A program made the translations under genes and the position numbers. From Nostoc edaphicum CCNP1411 (GTDB lineage: Bacteria > Cyanobacteriota > Cyanobacteriia > Cyanobacteriales > Nostocaceae), in NCBI RefSeq assembly GCF_014023275.1, contig NZ_CP054698.1, forward strand, positions 7,525,001-7,589,000: DNA of 64,000 bases. The letters are read 5' to 3'. Below are positions 35,630 to 44,613 of this stretch, one piece after another; the first letter of the stretch is position 1, and the number at the start of each line of letters is the position of its first letter. The notes under the pieces are model-generated. The model worked only from the letters and a program-made list of their open reading frames with translations. It made no database searches and was not told the DNA's origin.

Positions 35630-36157
35630 CGTAATTTTCCTGAAAGTTAACTTATACTTTTATGTACCTTTCTAGAGAAATACTGTTGCAGTGAATTTAC
35701 TGAAAAGTAATGAAATGCATTTTTTAAAAAAGTAGACCCTTGGATTTGCATGGCTGGGATAATTGCTTTAGGTTCCAAGGGATGATTATCATCTACTATT
35801 ACTACTCTGGTTATTTTTATACACGTTAAGTCATCCATTCAATGAGACAATTACTTATAATAAGGAAGCTTCAGAACGCAGAAAACAGTGAAAATGCGAT
35901 TATGCCTAATGGCTGACAATCTAAATCTTCAGTTAGCGATCGCTAAAGTATATGGGTACTGAACTTCAAAAAATCATGATTATATTAAATACCATCTGCG
36001 TCAGTAAAAGCAGGTATGCCGAACCCAAATTTTGCTGAGTAGTAGAATAAAAAATAATACCAGTACCGTACTTAATCAAGTGTAAAATAGATAATACTTG
36101 AACTACTTCTTCATCGACTGATTGGGCTAGACTTAAGAAAGTTATGAGGACGCAAAT
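35630..36157. other. 528-bp intergenic region
   Basis: A 63-codon minus-strand frame at 35647-35838 lacks recognisable homology or a convincing SD, and I do not call it. The rest is AT-rich, with one HIP1 site at about 35938-35945. No repeat or RNA gene was recognised. Confidence 0.5.
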
Positions 36158-37642
36158 ATGACTGACAAAAATCGTTCTCAATGGGACTTAGGCAGGTTTA
36201 TCGAAACCCTGACTTACTTTGAGGTAATTCCTTTCCTTAACTGGGTACAGCAGTTAATCCAAGGTCGTCCTAAGGATAATCAATATAGACCCAATGGAGG
36301 AAGAAACGTGGGTGTAATATTAGTAGCGGGTGCAACAGGTGGTGTAGGTAAACGAGTAGTGCTGCGATCGCTTGAGCAAGGTTATAAAGTTCGCGCACTA
36401 GTACGAGACATTGACAAAGCGCGGTCAATTCTTGGTAACGATATAGATTTAGTAGTTGCGGATATTACTCAACCAGAAACTTTAACTCCTTTAGTTATGG
36501 CTGATATCCAAGCTGTAGTTTGTTGTACAGCAGTGCGCGTACAACCAGTTGAGGGAGATACAGCAGATAGAGCAAAATATTACCAAGGTGTTAAATTTTA
36601 CCAACCAGAAATCGTTGGTGACACCCCAGAAAATGTAGAATATCAAGGTGTCAAAAACTTAGTCCAAGCTGCGGCCAAATATTTACCCCAAGCAAACGAA
36701 AAACTAATATTTGATTTCACAAAGCCATCGGCAGAATTAAAAGATAACTGGGGAGCGTTGGATGATGTTGTCATGGGTGGTGTGAGTGCCAGTAATATCC
36801 AACTGTTAGAAAATACGGCCTTATTTGCTGGTAATGTCTCCACCGCTAACTCTGGCGGATTTGCTTCTGTCAGAACTAAGAATTTTGATCCACCCTTCAA
36901 CTTATCTGGTTACGTAGGTGTGAAATTGCGCGTCAAAGGTGACGGTCAGCGTTATAAAATCTTTCTGCGAACAGATACAAAATGGGACGGTATTGGCTAT
37001 AGCTATTCCTTTGACACGGTAGCTAATACCTGGATAGATATTCACATTCCGTTTGCAGATTTGATTCCCGTATTTCGGGCAAAAGTTGTCAAAGATGCGC
37101 CGCCAATTGAGCAAAGTAGAATTTGTTCATTCCAACTGATGTTGAGCAAATTTGAATATGATGGCGCTTTAAATCCCAAATTTACTCCTGGTGGTTTTAC
37201 TTTTCAATTGGAATCAGTCAAAGCTTATGGCGGGACAACTTTACCACAATTTATCCTTGTCAGTTCAGCAGGTGTAACCCGTCCCGGACGCCCCGGTATT
37301 AATTTAGATGAAGAACCCCCAGCAGTGAAATTAAATGACCAATTGGGAGGAATTTTAACTTGGAAATTGAAGGGAGAAGATAGTTTAAGAGAAAGCGGAA
37401 TTCCTTATACGATTATTAGACCTTGTGCTTTAACTGAAGAGGCAGGAGGTAAGGAATTAATATTCGAGCAAGGTGATAATATTAAGGGAAAAGTCAGCCG
37501 TGAAGATGTGGCAAAACTTTGCGTACAAGCTCTCAAACTAGCGACAGCTTGTAATGTCACATTTGAGGTAAAACAAGGAGACAATACTCTTAACTCTATC
37601 GATTGGCAGAAGCTATTTTCTAACTTAGAACAGGATAAATAA
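36158..37642 (+). CDS. NAD(P)-binding SDR/NmrA-like protein with an inserted CIA30 domain
   Basis: A 494-residue protein. A Rossmann domain begins near residue 50 (VILVAGATGGVGKRVVLRSL). It is interrupted at about residues 183-358 by a CIA30 (complex I intermediate-associated) beta-sandwich: FDFTKPSAELKDNWGALDDVVMGG-like core, GFASVRTKNFDPPFNLSGY, GYSYSFDT. The dinucleotide-binding fold then resumes (FILVSSAGVTRPGRPG, IPYTIIRPCALTEE). CIA30-SDR fusions are typical of cyanobacteria and chloroplasts and are thought to help assembly of photosynthetic or NDH-1 complexes; that role is inferred. GAGGA lies about ten bases before the start. Confidence 0.85.
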   Translation: MTDKNRSQWDLGRFIETLTYFEVIPFLNWVQQLIQGRPKDNQYRPNGGRNVGVILVAGATGGVGKRVVLRSLEQGYKVRALVRDIDKARSILGNDIDLVVADITQPETLTPLVMADIQAVVCCTAVRVQPVEGDTADRAKYYQGVKFYQPEIVGDTPENVEYQGVKNLVQAAAKYLPQANEKLIFDFTKPSAELKDNWGALDDVVMGGVSASNIQLLENTALFAGNVSTANSGGFASVRTKNFDPPFNLSGYVGVKLRVKGDGQRYKIFLRTDTKWDGIGYSYSFDTVANTWIDIHIPFADLIPVFRAKVVKDAPPIEQSRICSFQLMLSKFEYDGALNPKFTPGGFTFQLESVKAYGGTTLPQFILVSSAGVTRPGRPGINLDEEPPAVKLNDQLGGILTWKLKGEDSLRESGIPYTIIRPCALTEEAGGKELIFEQGDNIKGKVSREDVAKLCVQALKLATACNVTFEVKQGDNTLNSIDWQKLFSNLEQDK

Positions 37643-37837
37643 GAGGATGTTTGAAAAGTCCTCTTGTCGGTAGAAAAAACTTTAGCTCCTCCTAAATCCA
37701 CGCCACTTGCTCCTCTCCCTCTGGGCTACGGTGTGTACAACGTAGCCTTTTCAAGTGGGGTTAGGGGGGATCTAAAAGTGCCTCAAGTCACAGCGAAACA
37801 CTTTTCAAACAACCTCTGTAAGACTTTAGCTATTGAC
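37643..37837. repeat. two abutting dispersed repeats
   Basis: 37643-37703 (gaggatgtttgaaaagtcct, ctcctaaatcc) matches 60112-60174. 37731-37820 matches 8960-9053 in inverted orientation. Together they fill the gap upstream of the coiled-coil gene and open a spurious N-terminal extension of it. Confidence 0.65.
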
Positions 37838-38185
37838 ATGAATAAAATCAAAGTGCTAGTACTTGCCGGTATTTTAGTAACAATTATCTGGGCTGGGTTA
37901 TTTCCCAAAACTGCTTCATCCCAGCAAGTGGAGTCCCGAATCAATAACCTGGAAGCGGACTTTAATCGTGTTGAGTCGCGGTTAAATCAGATAGAGTCTC
38001 AACTAGGTCGAACCGGCCAGTCTCCATCCCCAAGGACAACACTTACCCCACGACAGCCAACTGGTTCTAGAGGAAATTTATCACAGCAAGATCGGATGTT
38101 TGATCGGCTTGCAACTTTGGTGATTGAATTAAAGCAACAAGTCAACAAATTAGAGGAGCGAGTTGCTAAATTAGAACCACGCTGA
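37838..38185 (+). CDS. small exported coiled-coil protein
   Basis: A 115-residue protein with a signal sequence or anchor (residues 2-26, ending KTASSQ) followed by a heptad-rich coiled coil (QVESRINNLEADFNRVESRL), a Ser/Pro/Thr linker (about 65-90) and a second helical heptad segment (VIELKQQVNKLEERVAKLE). Function is unknown. The start is set at ATG 37838 because upstream codons derive from dispersed repeats. Confidence 0.6.
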   Translation: MNKIKVLVLAGILVTIIWAGLFPKTASSQQVESRINNLEADFNRVESRLNQIESQLGRTGQSPSPRTTLTPRQPTGSRGNLSQQDRMFDRLATLVIELKQQVNKLEERVAKLEPR

Positions 38186-38363
38186 ATATTTCAATTGTCT
38201 AGAATACAGGTTTTTGGTAGGGACAGATAGAATTTAGTTCCCCTACTATAGCAATACGGTTCGGTTAAGGCTTTTTGATGAAAATTTTAGATCACAAAGA
38301 TTCGATAATTTATCACACAGACGCGATAAATCGCCGTCTCTACAATAATCGTGTTAATAAATG

Positions 38364-38579
38364 CTATCTGTAGTAACACTTATCAATCCAAATTCGCATT
38401 TCTTCTTCAGAACCAAAACAGGCAGATCGTCCTGTGATTGGATCGTAAGCGTGCCAACAAGAAGTGTGACCACGACGGTCTGATTCGTGCCACACTTGGA
38501 GGTCAGAACCACTAGCCATCCAGATAACAAAATGTTGCCAATATTTTTGTAAATTTAACAAAAAATTAAATTTATTCAT
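38364..38579 (-). CDS. small conserved-looking hypothetical protein
   Basis: A 71-residue protein rich in Trp, His and Cys (WHESDRRGHTSCWHAYDP, SEEEMRIWID), giving the impression of a compact soluble domain. ATG 38579 (MNKFNFLL) is taken, with CAGGTG upstream. I do not recognise the family. It lies between a dispersed gacgcgataaatcgccgtct palindrome (about 38318-38337) and the MocR-type gene, which is divergent from it. Confidence 0.5.
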   Translation of the reverse strand: MNKFNFLLNLQKYWQHFVIWMASGSDLQVWHESDRRGHTSCWHAYDPITGRSACFGSEEEMRIWIDKCYYR

Positions 38580-38795
38580 AGTTAAAGCACCTGATAAATA
38601 GTGAACTATTACTTTTACTTTCACGTAAGAGTTTTAAACTGAGAAGGTACAGTTTTGGCAGATTTGATCTAGTACAGTTCAGCTTCGTTTCAACTGGTAT
38701 AGTAAAAAAACTCTCAACTGTACTAGGTAAAGTTCGTACAAATAGCTTATATTGCCAATATTGATGATTATTCAGTCATTGACGAGTGTGCCAAA

Positions 38796-40316
38796 ATGAA
38801 GATTTTGTTAGAACGGCAGTCACACAAACCGATTTATTTGCAGATCCGCGATCGCATCAGTCGTCTGATTAAATCTGGCGCACTCAAAAATGGCGATCGC
38901 CTGCCTTCTATCCGCTCTCTGGCAGATAGTTTACAAGTTAACAAACTCACTATTATTGAAGCCTATAACGTTTTAGAAGCAGATGGGATTGTTTCCGCCC
39001 GTCAGGGTTCGGGATATTTTGTCAGCAGTGTTTCTCTGAACAGTACCAACCTAGAATCTACATTTGCCCCAGCCCAAAATGTCATAATTACAAAACCAGG
39101 AAAGTGTTCTTTTTATGAAATGTATACTCCACTGGTGCAATCACAAACTGAGCCAGGGATAATTAATTTTGGCTACGGTTATCCTCGTCCACCAAAAGAT
39201 ATCAACCTCATTGCCAGACGAGCGCTAAGACAAGAAGATACTGATATTTTCTTTCCTCATGAGATGCCTCAAGGACAACTAACTCTGTGCAGACAAATTG
39301 CCCAGATGCTAGTACATCAAGGATTAGAGGTTTTTCCAGAGGATTTAATTATTACTAATGGCTCTCAGCAAGGGTTGTCATTAGCGATGAATTACTATGT
39401 ACAACCTGGTGATTGGGTGATTGTGGAAGCTCCCACTTATTATGGTGCAATTTCTATCTTAGAAAACTTAGGAGCCAAGATTATTGGTATTCCCATGACT
39501 GCCGAGGGAATGAATTTAGATTTATTAGAGCAATATCTACACAGCCACCGCCCGAAATTAATTTATACCATTAGTACCTTTCACAATCCAACCGGATTGA
39601 CAACAACACAAAATCATCGTCAACAATTATTAGCATTAGCCGAAAAGTATGAGTGTCCAATTTTGGAAGATAATGCTTATGAAGGAATAAATTTTGATGC
39701 AGTGCCGGCGCCAATTAAAGCTTTAGATAAAAATAATTTGGTAACTTACTTAAGCACCTTTTCTAAAACTTTAATGCCTGGTTTACGAGTGGGCTATATG
39801 GTAGTTACAGGTAAGCATTATCAAGCAATTATTGAGCAGAAGTTGCTTCATGACTTGCATACATCCAGTATTTCGCAAACAATAGTTAGCGAATATCTTG
39901 CTTCCGGACATTACCGCCGTCACCTCAGCCGACTTCGCACAGATAATCTGCAAAGTCGTAATACGATGCTGCAAGCTTTGGAACGTTATTTTCCTGAAGA
40001 GATTCGCTGGACAGTTCCCACGGGAGGATTATTTCTTTGGGTACAGTTACCAGATGATCTTCCGATTGGGACAATTCGCAAGGAAGCCTTCGCACAAAAT
40101 GTTTATCTGGCGTGTGGTTCGGCATTTTTCCCCGATAAGCAGGGTTATCCAGCGATGCGTCTGACTTTCTGCCTTCCGCAAGAGGAGATTGAGCAAGGTA
40201 TTTCGATTGTGGGTAAGTTGCTGAAAAAGTATATTTCCAGAAGAGACGCCGAGAGTTGTCTGAATACCGAAAGCCAGCGCTCAGTTAGCGCAGCATTAGC
40301 GATCGCGCAGCGTTAG
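38796..40316 (+). CDS. MocR-type regulator: GntR DNA-binding domain fused to aminotransferase-like domain
   Basis: A 506-residue protein. Winged helix of the GntR family at residues 10-78 (SGALKNGDRLPSIRSLADSL, LEADGIVSARQGSGYFV), then a fold-type I PLP domain (about 110-475) with STFSKTLMPGLRVGY; Lys324 is the predicted PLP Schiff-base residue. MocR proteins use PLP or amino acids as effector to control a nearby gene. The divergent small gene is a possible target, by position only. The last 25 or so residues (RRDAESCLNTESQRSVSAAL) are encoded by a palindromic repeat and are probably an acquired tail. Confidence 0.88.
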   Translation: MKILLERQSHKPIYLQIRDRISRLIKSGALKNGDRLPSIRSLADSLQVNKLTIIEAYNVLEADGIVSARQGSGYFVSSVSLNSTNLESTFAPAQNVIITKPGKCSFYEMYTPLVQSQTEPGIINFGYGYPRPPKDINLIARRALRQEDTDIFFPHEMPQGQLTLCRQIAQMLVHQGLEVFPEDLIITNGSQQGLSLAMNYYVQPGDWVIVEAPTYYGAISILENLGAKIIGIPMTAEGMNLDLLEQYLHSHRPKLIYTISTFHNPTGLTTTQNHRQQLLALAEKYECPILEDNAYEGINFDAVPAPIKALDKNNLVTYLSTFSKTLMPGLRVGYMVVTGKHYQAIIEQKLLHDLHTSSISQTIVSEYLASGHYRRHLSRLRTDNLQSRNTMLQALERYFPEEIRWTVPTGGLFLWVQLPDDLPIGTIRKEAFAQNVYLACGSAFFPDKQGYPAMRLTFCLPQEEIEQGISIVGKLLKKYISRRDAESCLNTESQRSVSAALAIAQR

Positions 40317-40383
40317 GTAGAAAATAGAAAAGATGCCGCATCTGTCCAAGTCGCAAGCATGGATAGGTTTGCGGGGTAGGGTT

Positions 40384-40911
40384 CTAAGAACAACTAGTAA
40401 GAGCTGCACCACATTGATCTTCCCTTGTTAACCAACCCTTAACACCTTGATATTCCACCTGTGCCCAATCTCCTTGACAACCGAGTAATTTGACAGCCGT
40501 ATTAGCAGGAATTATTCTCAATTTTCGGCTTTCTTGACTGATACTACTATATAAATCCACACCATTAGTACCGTAACCCTGCGTTGTTAAGCCTAACTTT
40601 GGCACGAATACCCATCCAGTTCCTTGAAAACCATCGCTAGCATTAGTAATCTGTACCCAATCTCCAGCAGCACCAATAACCTGAACTGTCTCGTTGATAG
40701 GGATTTGCCCTAGAATTGTCTTATTTCTACTTGCACCACTCCGCACATTTAACCCTTGTGGATCTGGATCGGTGACGTAGGCAAGAAGATCGCACTTTTG
40801 AAGATTAGTTGATTTCGCTAAACTTATTTGATTAGCTATACCAGTATTGAGGATTACACTAATACAGCTTAATGCTAATCTTATCACTAAATTTGATGCT
40901 GGATTTTTCAC
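40384..40911 (-). CDS. exported bacterial SH3-domain protein
   Basis: A 175-residue protein with an N-terminal signal peptide (about 1-32) and two SH3b-type domains. The first runs about 43-108 (LNVRSGASRNKTILGQIPIN, VQITNASDGFQGTGWVF), the second about 112-168 (KLLGCQGDWAQVEYQGVKGW). Bacterial SH3 domains often bind cell-wall peptides, so a periplasmic or envelope role is inferred. No catalytic domain is present. It is a solitary gene. Confidence 0.78.
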   Translation of the reverse strand: MKNPASNLVIRLALSCISVILNTGIANQISLAKSTNLQKCDLLAYVTDPDPQGLNVRSGASRNKTILGQIPINETVQVIGAAGDWVQITNASDGFQGTGWVFVPKLGLTTQGYGTNGVDLYSSISQESRKLRIIPANTAVKLLGCQGDWAQVEYQGVKGWLTREDQCGAALTSCS

Positions 40912-41012
40912 TTTTTTGTAAATAATTTCTTCAATTTTCTGCCACCATTTGTAGGGGCATACAGATGTACGCCCCTACTATGTATCTTTATTAGGTATTT
41001 TATGAGATGGTA

Positions 41013-42521
41013 TTATCTCATATCGTAGCCAAACAAATTCGGGTCTACTTCTCCTAACTGCAACTCTGCTAAACCATACTCTGCCCATCGTCTCTCTACC
41101 ATCGCCGCCACCTCTGGGTCAGATTCCAAAGGTGAACCCCATTCATGGTCTGTTTCTGGCGGAATTTTTGTAGTTGCATCAATTCCCATACGTCCACCTA
41201 AGCCAATCTTTTCACTGGCAAAATCCAAGGTATCAAAAGGTGTATTTGGCAGAATAAAGACATCCCGCACTGGGTCAACTTTGGAACTAATCGCCCACAC
41301 AACTTGACGCGGATCACGAATATTTATGTCTTTATCCACAACAATTACAAATTTTGTGTATGTAAATTGTGGTAAAGCACTCCAAAACGCTAAAGCTGCT
41401 CGTCGCGCTTGTCCCGGATATGCTTTATCTATGGAAATAATCGCCGCTTTGTAACTCAAAGCTTCCATTGGGAGGAAGAAATCGACAATTTCTGATACTT
41501 GTTGCCGCAGTATGGGCGTATAAATGCGATTTAGTGCGATCGCCATCATCGCTTCTTCTTTAGGTGGACGGCCGCTAAATGTTGTTAAGTAAATCGGATT
41601 TTTCCGGTGCGTCATACACTCAAAGCGTACCAACGGCGAATCTTCCACGCCGCCGTAATAACCCATGTGGTCGCCAAAAGGCCCATCGGGTAAAACTTCC
41701 CCTGGTGTAATCGTCCCTTCTAAGACAAATTCTGAATCTGCGGGAACTTCCAAATCGACGGTTTTACATTTCGCCAACTGCACACCAGAACCGCCGTACA
41801 GTCCAGCGAACAGCCATTCTGATAAATCTACAGGGATGGGTGTGGCAGCTGCCATAATAATTAGAGGATCAACACCAAGTGCGATCGCAACTTCTAATTT
41901 CTTCCCACGTTCGGCCGCTTTTCGCAAATGCCTGGCCCCACCCCGCACCGATAACCAGTGAACGGTCATCGTATTCTTGGATTGCAGTTGTAAACGATAC
42001 ACACCTACATTTGGTGTCCCCGTCTCACAATCCTTGGTAATTACCAATCCCAGCGTGATAATCTTGCCAGCATCACCAATATAAGGACGTATCAAAGGCA
42101 ACTTGTTTAAATCTAAATCATTACCTTGAAGTACAACTTGCTGACAAGCAGGGAAAAAATCCCGTCCTGGTTTCGCCTTTACCACGTCAAACAATACTTT
42201 TCCAAAATCTATCGCCTGGGAAATCTTCTTCGGCGGTTTTGGCTGTTGCAGCATACTGAGTTTTTTCCCCAGAGTTTCCAATTCCTCTGGATGCTGCATA
42301 TTCATCGCCCAGCAAATCCTTTCCACAGTTCCCATCAAATTCACCGCCACCGGGAAAGAAGCGCCTTTGACGTTTTCAAACAACAACCCTGGGCCACCTT
42401 TTTGCAGCATCCGGTTGGAAATCTCAGCAATTTCTAAATCTGGGTCAACTAAAGCTGAAATTCGCCTTAATTGTCCTCTTTCTTCCAAAATTTTAATGAA
42501 TCCCCGTAAGTCTCTCGCCAT
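41013..42521 (-). CDS. ubiD: UbiD family decarboxylase (plastoquinone pathway type)
   Basis: A 502-residue prenylated-FMN-dependent decarboxylase. In cyanobacteria this class is thought to decarboxylate the prenylated 4-hydroxybenzoate intermediate of plastoquinone synthesis. Characteristic blocks: GGPGLLFENVKG (about 42-53), PDGPFGDHMGYYGG (about 280-293), YLTTFSGRPPKEEAMM, EIVDFFLPMEALSYKAAIIS, TYTKFVIVVDKDINIRD and LGGRMGIDATTKIPPETDHE. The length matches the family. No ubiX (flavin prenyltransferase) is adjacent. Confidence 0.92.
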   Translation of the reverse strand: MARDLRGFIKILEERGQLRRISALVDPDLEIAEISNRMLQKGGPGLLFENVKGASFPVAVNLMGTVERICWAMNMQHPEELETLGKKLSMLQQPKPPKKISQAIDFGKVLFDVVKAKPGRDFFPACQQVVLQGNDLDLNKLPLIRPYIGDAGKIITLGLVITKDCETGTPNVGVYRLQLQSKNTMTVHWLSVRGGARHLRKAAERGKKLEVAIALGVDPLIIMAAATPIPVDLSEWLFAGLYGGSGVQLAKCKTVDLEVPADSEFVLEGTITPGEVLPDGPFGDHMGYYGGVEDSPLVRFECMTHRKNPIYLTTFSGRPPKEEAMMAIALNRIYTPILRQQVSEIVDFFLPMEALSYKAAIISIDKAYPGQARRAALAFWSALPQFTYTKFVIVVDKDINIRDPRQVVWAISSKVDPVRDVFILPNTPFDTLDFASEKIGLGGRMGIDATTKIPPETDHEWGSPLESDPEVAAMVERRWAEYGLAELQLGEVDPNLFGYDMR

Positions 42522-42813
42522 TGTTCTAATAAAACTGATTGTTTAAGAAGTGTGAAGCGCTTTCTTATATTATGGGGCATGAGGCACTTGTACTGAGCTT
42601 TGCCGTTAGCACAGCCTCTCATAGAGAAGTATAGGGATGGTGCATTTGGTAAATATTTTACCGTGCCCCGTGTCCTCATTCTGTAAATTATTGGTTTTAA
42701 TTGGAAATTAACCTATTTAGTAACTTTTCTTAACTGTGTTTCCCAAAGTATTTAGTTATTGTATCTAGGGATACGCAATTATTTTTTATAAATAAGCGCT
42801 AACCTAATCAAAC
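42522..42813. other. intergenic region with a small palindromic repeat
   Basis: Bases about 42593-42635 (tttgccgttagcacagcctctcatagagaa region) resemble the dispersed Nostoc palindrome seen at 24433-24512. The rest is AT-rich leader sequence without a supported gene. Confidence 0.45.
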
Positions 42814-42945
42814 ATGGCCAGAATATACTATACCTTCCTGGCAGGTGGCCTTGTTATGTGGTTCCTGCTAGGTTTATTTGTTACAAGCTTAGGCTGTGCA
42901 TTGCTTTTAGGTTTTTCTGAATTTTTGTTAGTTTTGTTCAAGTAA
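42814..42945 (+). CDS. possible 43-residue membrane peptide
   Basis: An open frame from ATG 42814 to TAA 42943-42945 encodes an almost entirely hydrophobic peptide beginning MARIYYTFLAGGLVMWFLLG and ending in FK. It would span the membrane once or twice. No strong SD is seen upstream and its last eight bases overlap the convergent carbonic anhydrase gene. It may be a real small membrane protein or chance; I do not recognise it. Confidence 0.35.
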   Translation: MARIYYTFLAGGLVMWFLLGLFVTSLGCALLLGFSEFLLVLFK

Positions 42946-43660
42946 TAATGTTGACTTTACCAGTGTCAATGTCGTAACAAGCGCCAACAATTTTTAGTTT
43001 ATCTTCACGAAGCAATTTAGCTAAAATAGTTGAGCTTTCCTGCAATTTTTCAGTCTGATACTGAATGTTAGCTATAACCGCATCTTGCATATTATCACCA
43101 GTTCTGAACTTTACTCTTTCTACAGATGGTTTAATGCTCTCAATAATTAAACCAATTCTGCCAGGAAGTGGTTCGTTCTTGATTGCTTCTGCTACTGCAC
43201 CACATCTTTTATGACCCAAAACTACAATTAACTGCGAACCCAATACGGTTGTAGAGTATTCCAGACTACCTATAACCGTGTCACTGACGACATTACCAGC
43301 AACTCGCACGACAAATAAATCTCCAAGTCCTTGATCAAAAACGATTTCCGCAGGTACTCTAGAATCTGCACAGCCTAATATAGCGGCAAACGGATACTGA
43401 GCTTTAGCAACTAATCGTAGACGTTCTAGTGATTGAGCGGGATATTGACGTTTTTGCTGGATAAATCTTTGATTACCATCCAGTAAACGTCTGATGGCTT
43501 CATTCGGACTGATTGGATTAGGGTTAACTGGGTGAATATCAGCAACAGCAGTTTGCTCTGAATTCCAAAAGCTATCACCAAAAGCAGTAGCCGCAATACC
43601 TACTACACTTGCAAATTTTAAGAAATCACGTCGCCCTACAAATCCATTAATTCGACTCAT
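42938..43660 (-). CDS. Tat-exported beta-class carbonic anhydrase
   Basis: A 240-residue enzyme interconverting CO2 and bicarbonate. ATG 43660 is used so that the protein opens with a twin-arginine signal (VGRRDFLKFASVVG, residues 8-21); the frame extends upstream to 43714 with a less plausible leader. Zn ligands and the Asp-Arg dyad: Cys97, Asp99, Arg101 (GCADSRVP), His150 and Cys153 (GHKRCGAV). Export suggests a periplasmic or lumenal carbonic anhydrase for inorganic carbon acquisition, unlike carboxysomal CcaA. Confidence 0.9.
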   Translation of the reverse strand: MSRINGFVGRRDFLKFASVVGIAATAFGDSFWNSEQTAVADIHPVNPNPISPNEAIRRLLDGNQRFIQQKRQYPAQSLERLRLVAKAQYPFAAILGCADSRVPAEIVFDQGLGDLFVVRVAGNVVSDTVIGSLEYSTTVLGSQLIVVLGHKRCGAVAEAIKNEPLPGRIGLIIESIKPSVERVKFRTGDNMQDAVIANIQYQTEKLQESSTILAKLLREDKLKIVGACYDIDTGKVNIIT

Positions 43661-43714
43661 TAATCTAGCTGATAACAACAAAGCTGTTCTCAGGAAGATA
43701 TCAGATTCAAGCAA

Positions 43715-44613
43715 GATACAAGAGTACCTTTTTACACGATTTAAGAGTCATTTAATCTTCACATTAATCGTAATTTAGAAGTTAAGTAGGTAAGCATATT
43801 AAATAAATGGTGCGATCGCTTTGATATGATCTTCTTGGCTAAGTGATGCCTGTCATCACCCAACTTAAATCTGTGTAAGTTCATTTGTACTATGTGTTTT
43901 CTGTTTGATTTCTAGCCAGTTGTGGTGAAGCGATGACGCTTGCGCTGCATCCACTTTAGGGTGGTTCGGAGAGCGTGGGCGTCAACAACTGGCCATTGGG
44001 TGGGGTTTTGAGACGGGAATTTATCCCTTGTAGAATTTTCTCAATTTCCCTGTAACCCTGTTGATATCTCAATTAAAACTGCAACAGAAAAATTTTGGAT
44101 GCCAAATTGCCAAAAGCACTCAATGTAATTACTAATTCGTAATTTAAGAAACCAGTTAGTGCCATTAGAGTCAGAGACTTCTATACCCGGATTTCTCCCC
44201 TGCCCCTTTGCCCCTCTTCTCTATCAAACGTTTGAAGCTTGTGAGCAATACGGATATAGGTTGTATAGGTTGCAACCTTACGGTTTGGGTTTAAATACTC
44301 ATCCATGACGTAATCAAGAATTACGAATTGCTAATGGGGGTTCTGACAAATCCGGGTAATTTACATTTTGGTCAATTTTTCCTGAATGATTGTCCTGTTT
44401 TACCTTTCTACTCGCTGTAGATGTGATTAGAAACGCAAGGATTATTGGGGAGAATTCTTTGAGCATCGAAAACGACGGTCGCGGCAGTGGCAGGATTTGT
44501 ATTTAGTTATATGATAGCGTCGGCGCAGCCCACCAGAGGCATCGCTATCGCCTGATGAAGCTCCCTTATGAAGCTGGTGTTATGTTGAATGGGGCAAGAG
44601 TGATTAAAAAAGA
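43715..44613. other. about 900-bp intergenic region with one large imperfect hairpin
   Basis: No gene was recognised. Bases 43915-43993 form a long imperfect hairpin: CCAGTTG with CAACTGG, TGACGC with GCGTCA, GCGCT with AGAGCG, CCAC with GTGG around a short loop. An aattacgaattgctaat tract at about 44321 belongs to the dispersed AATTACGAATTA family. The rest looks like decayed non-coding DNA. Confidence 0.5.
43915..43993. repeat. 79-bp imperfect palindrome / structured element
   Basis: Four nested paired segments give an almost full-length hairpin. It may be a single-stranded mobile hairpin (REP-like), or a small structured RNA; direction of transcription cannot be told. Confidence 0.45.

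Noticed and set aside
35647..35838. 63-codon minus-strand frame upstream of the peroxiredoxin-like gene
   Set aside because: No homology, weak start context, and the composition is not distinctive.
37664..37837. Upstream extension of the coiled-coil protein
   Set aside because: The extension is encoded by two dispersed repeats; ATG 37838 gives a clean signal sequence.
41013..42521. UbiD with altered catalytic acid residues in DGPFGDHMGYYG
   Set aside because: This form is what I recall for UbiD-type (non-Fdc) and cyanobacterial members, so it is probably normal.
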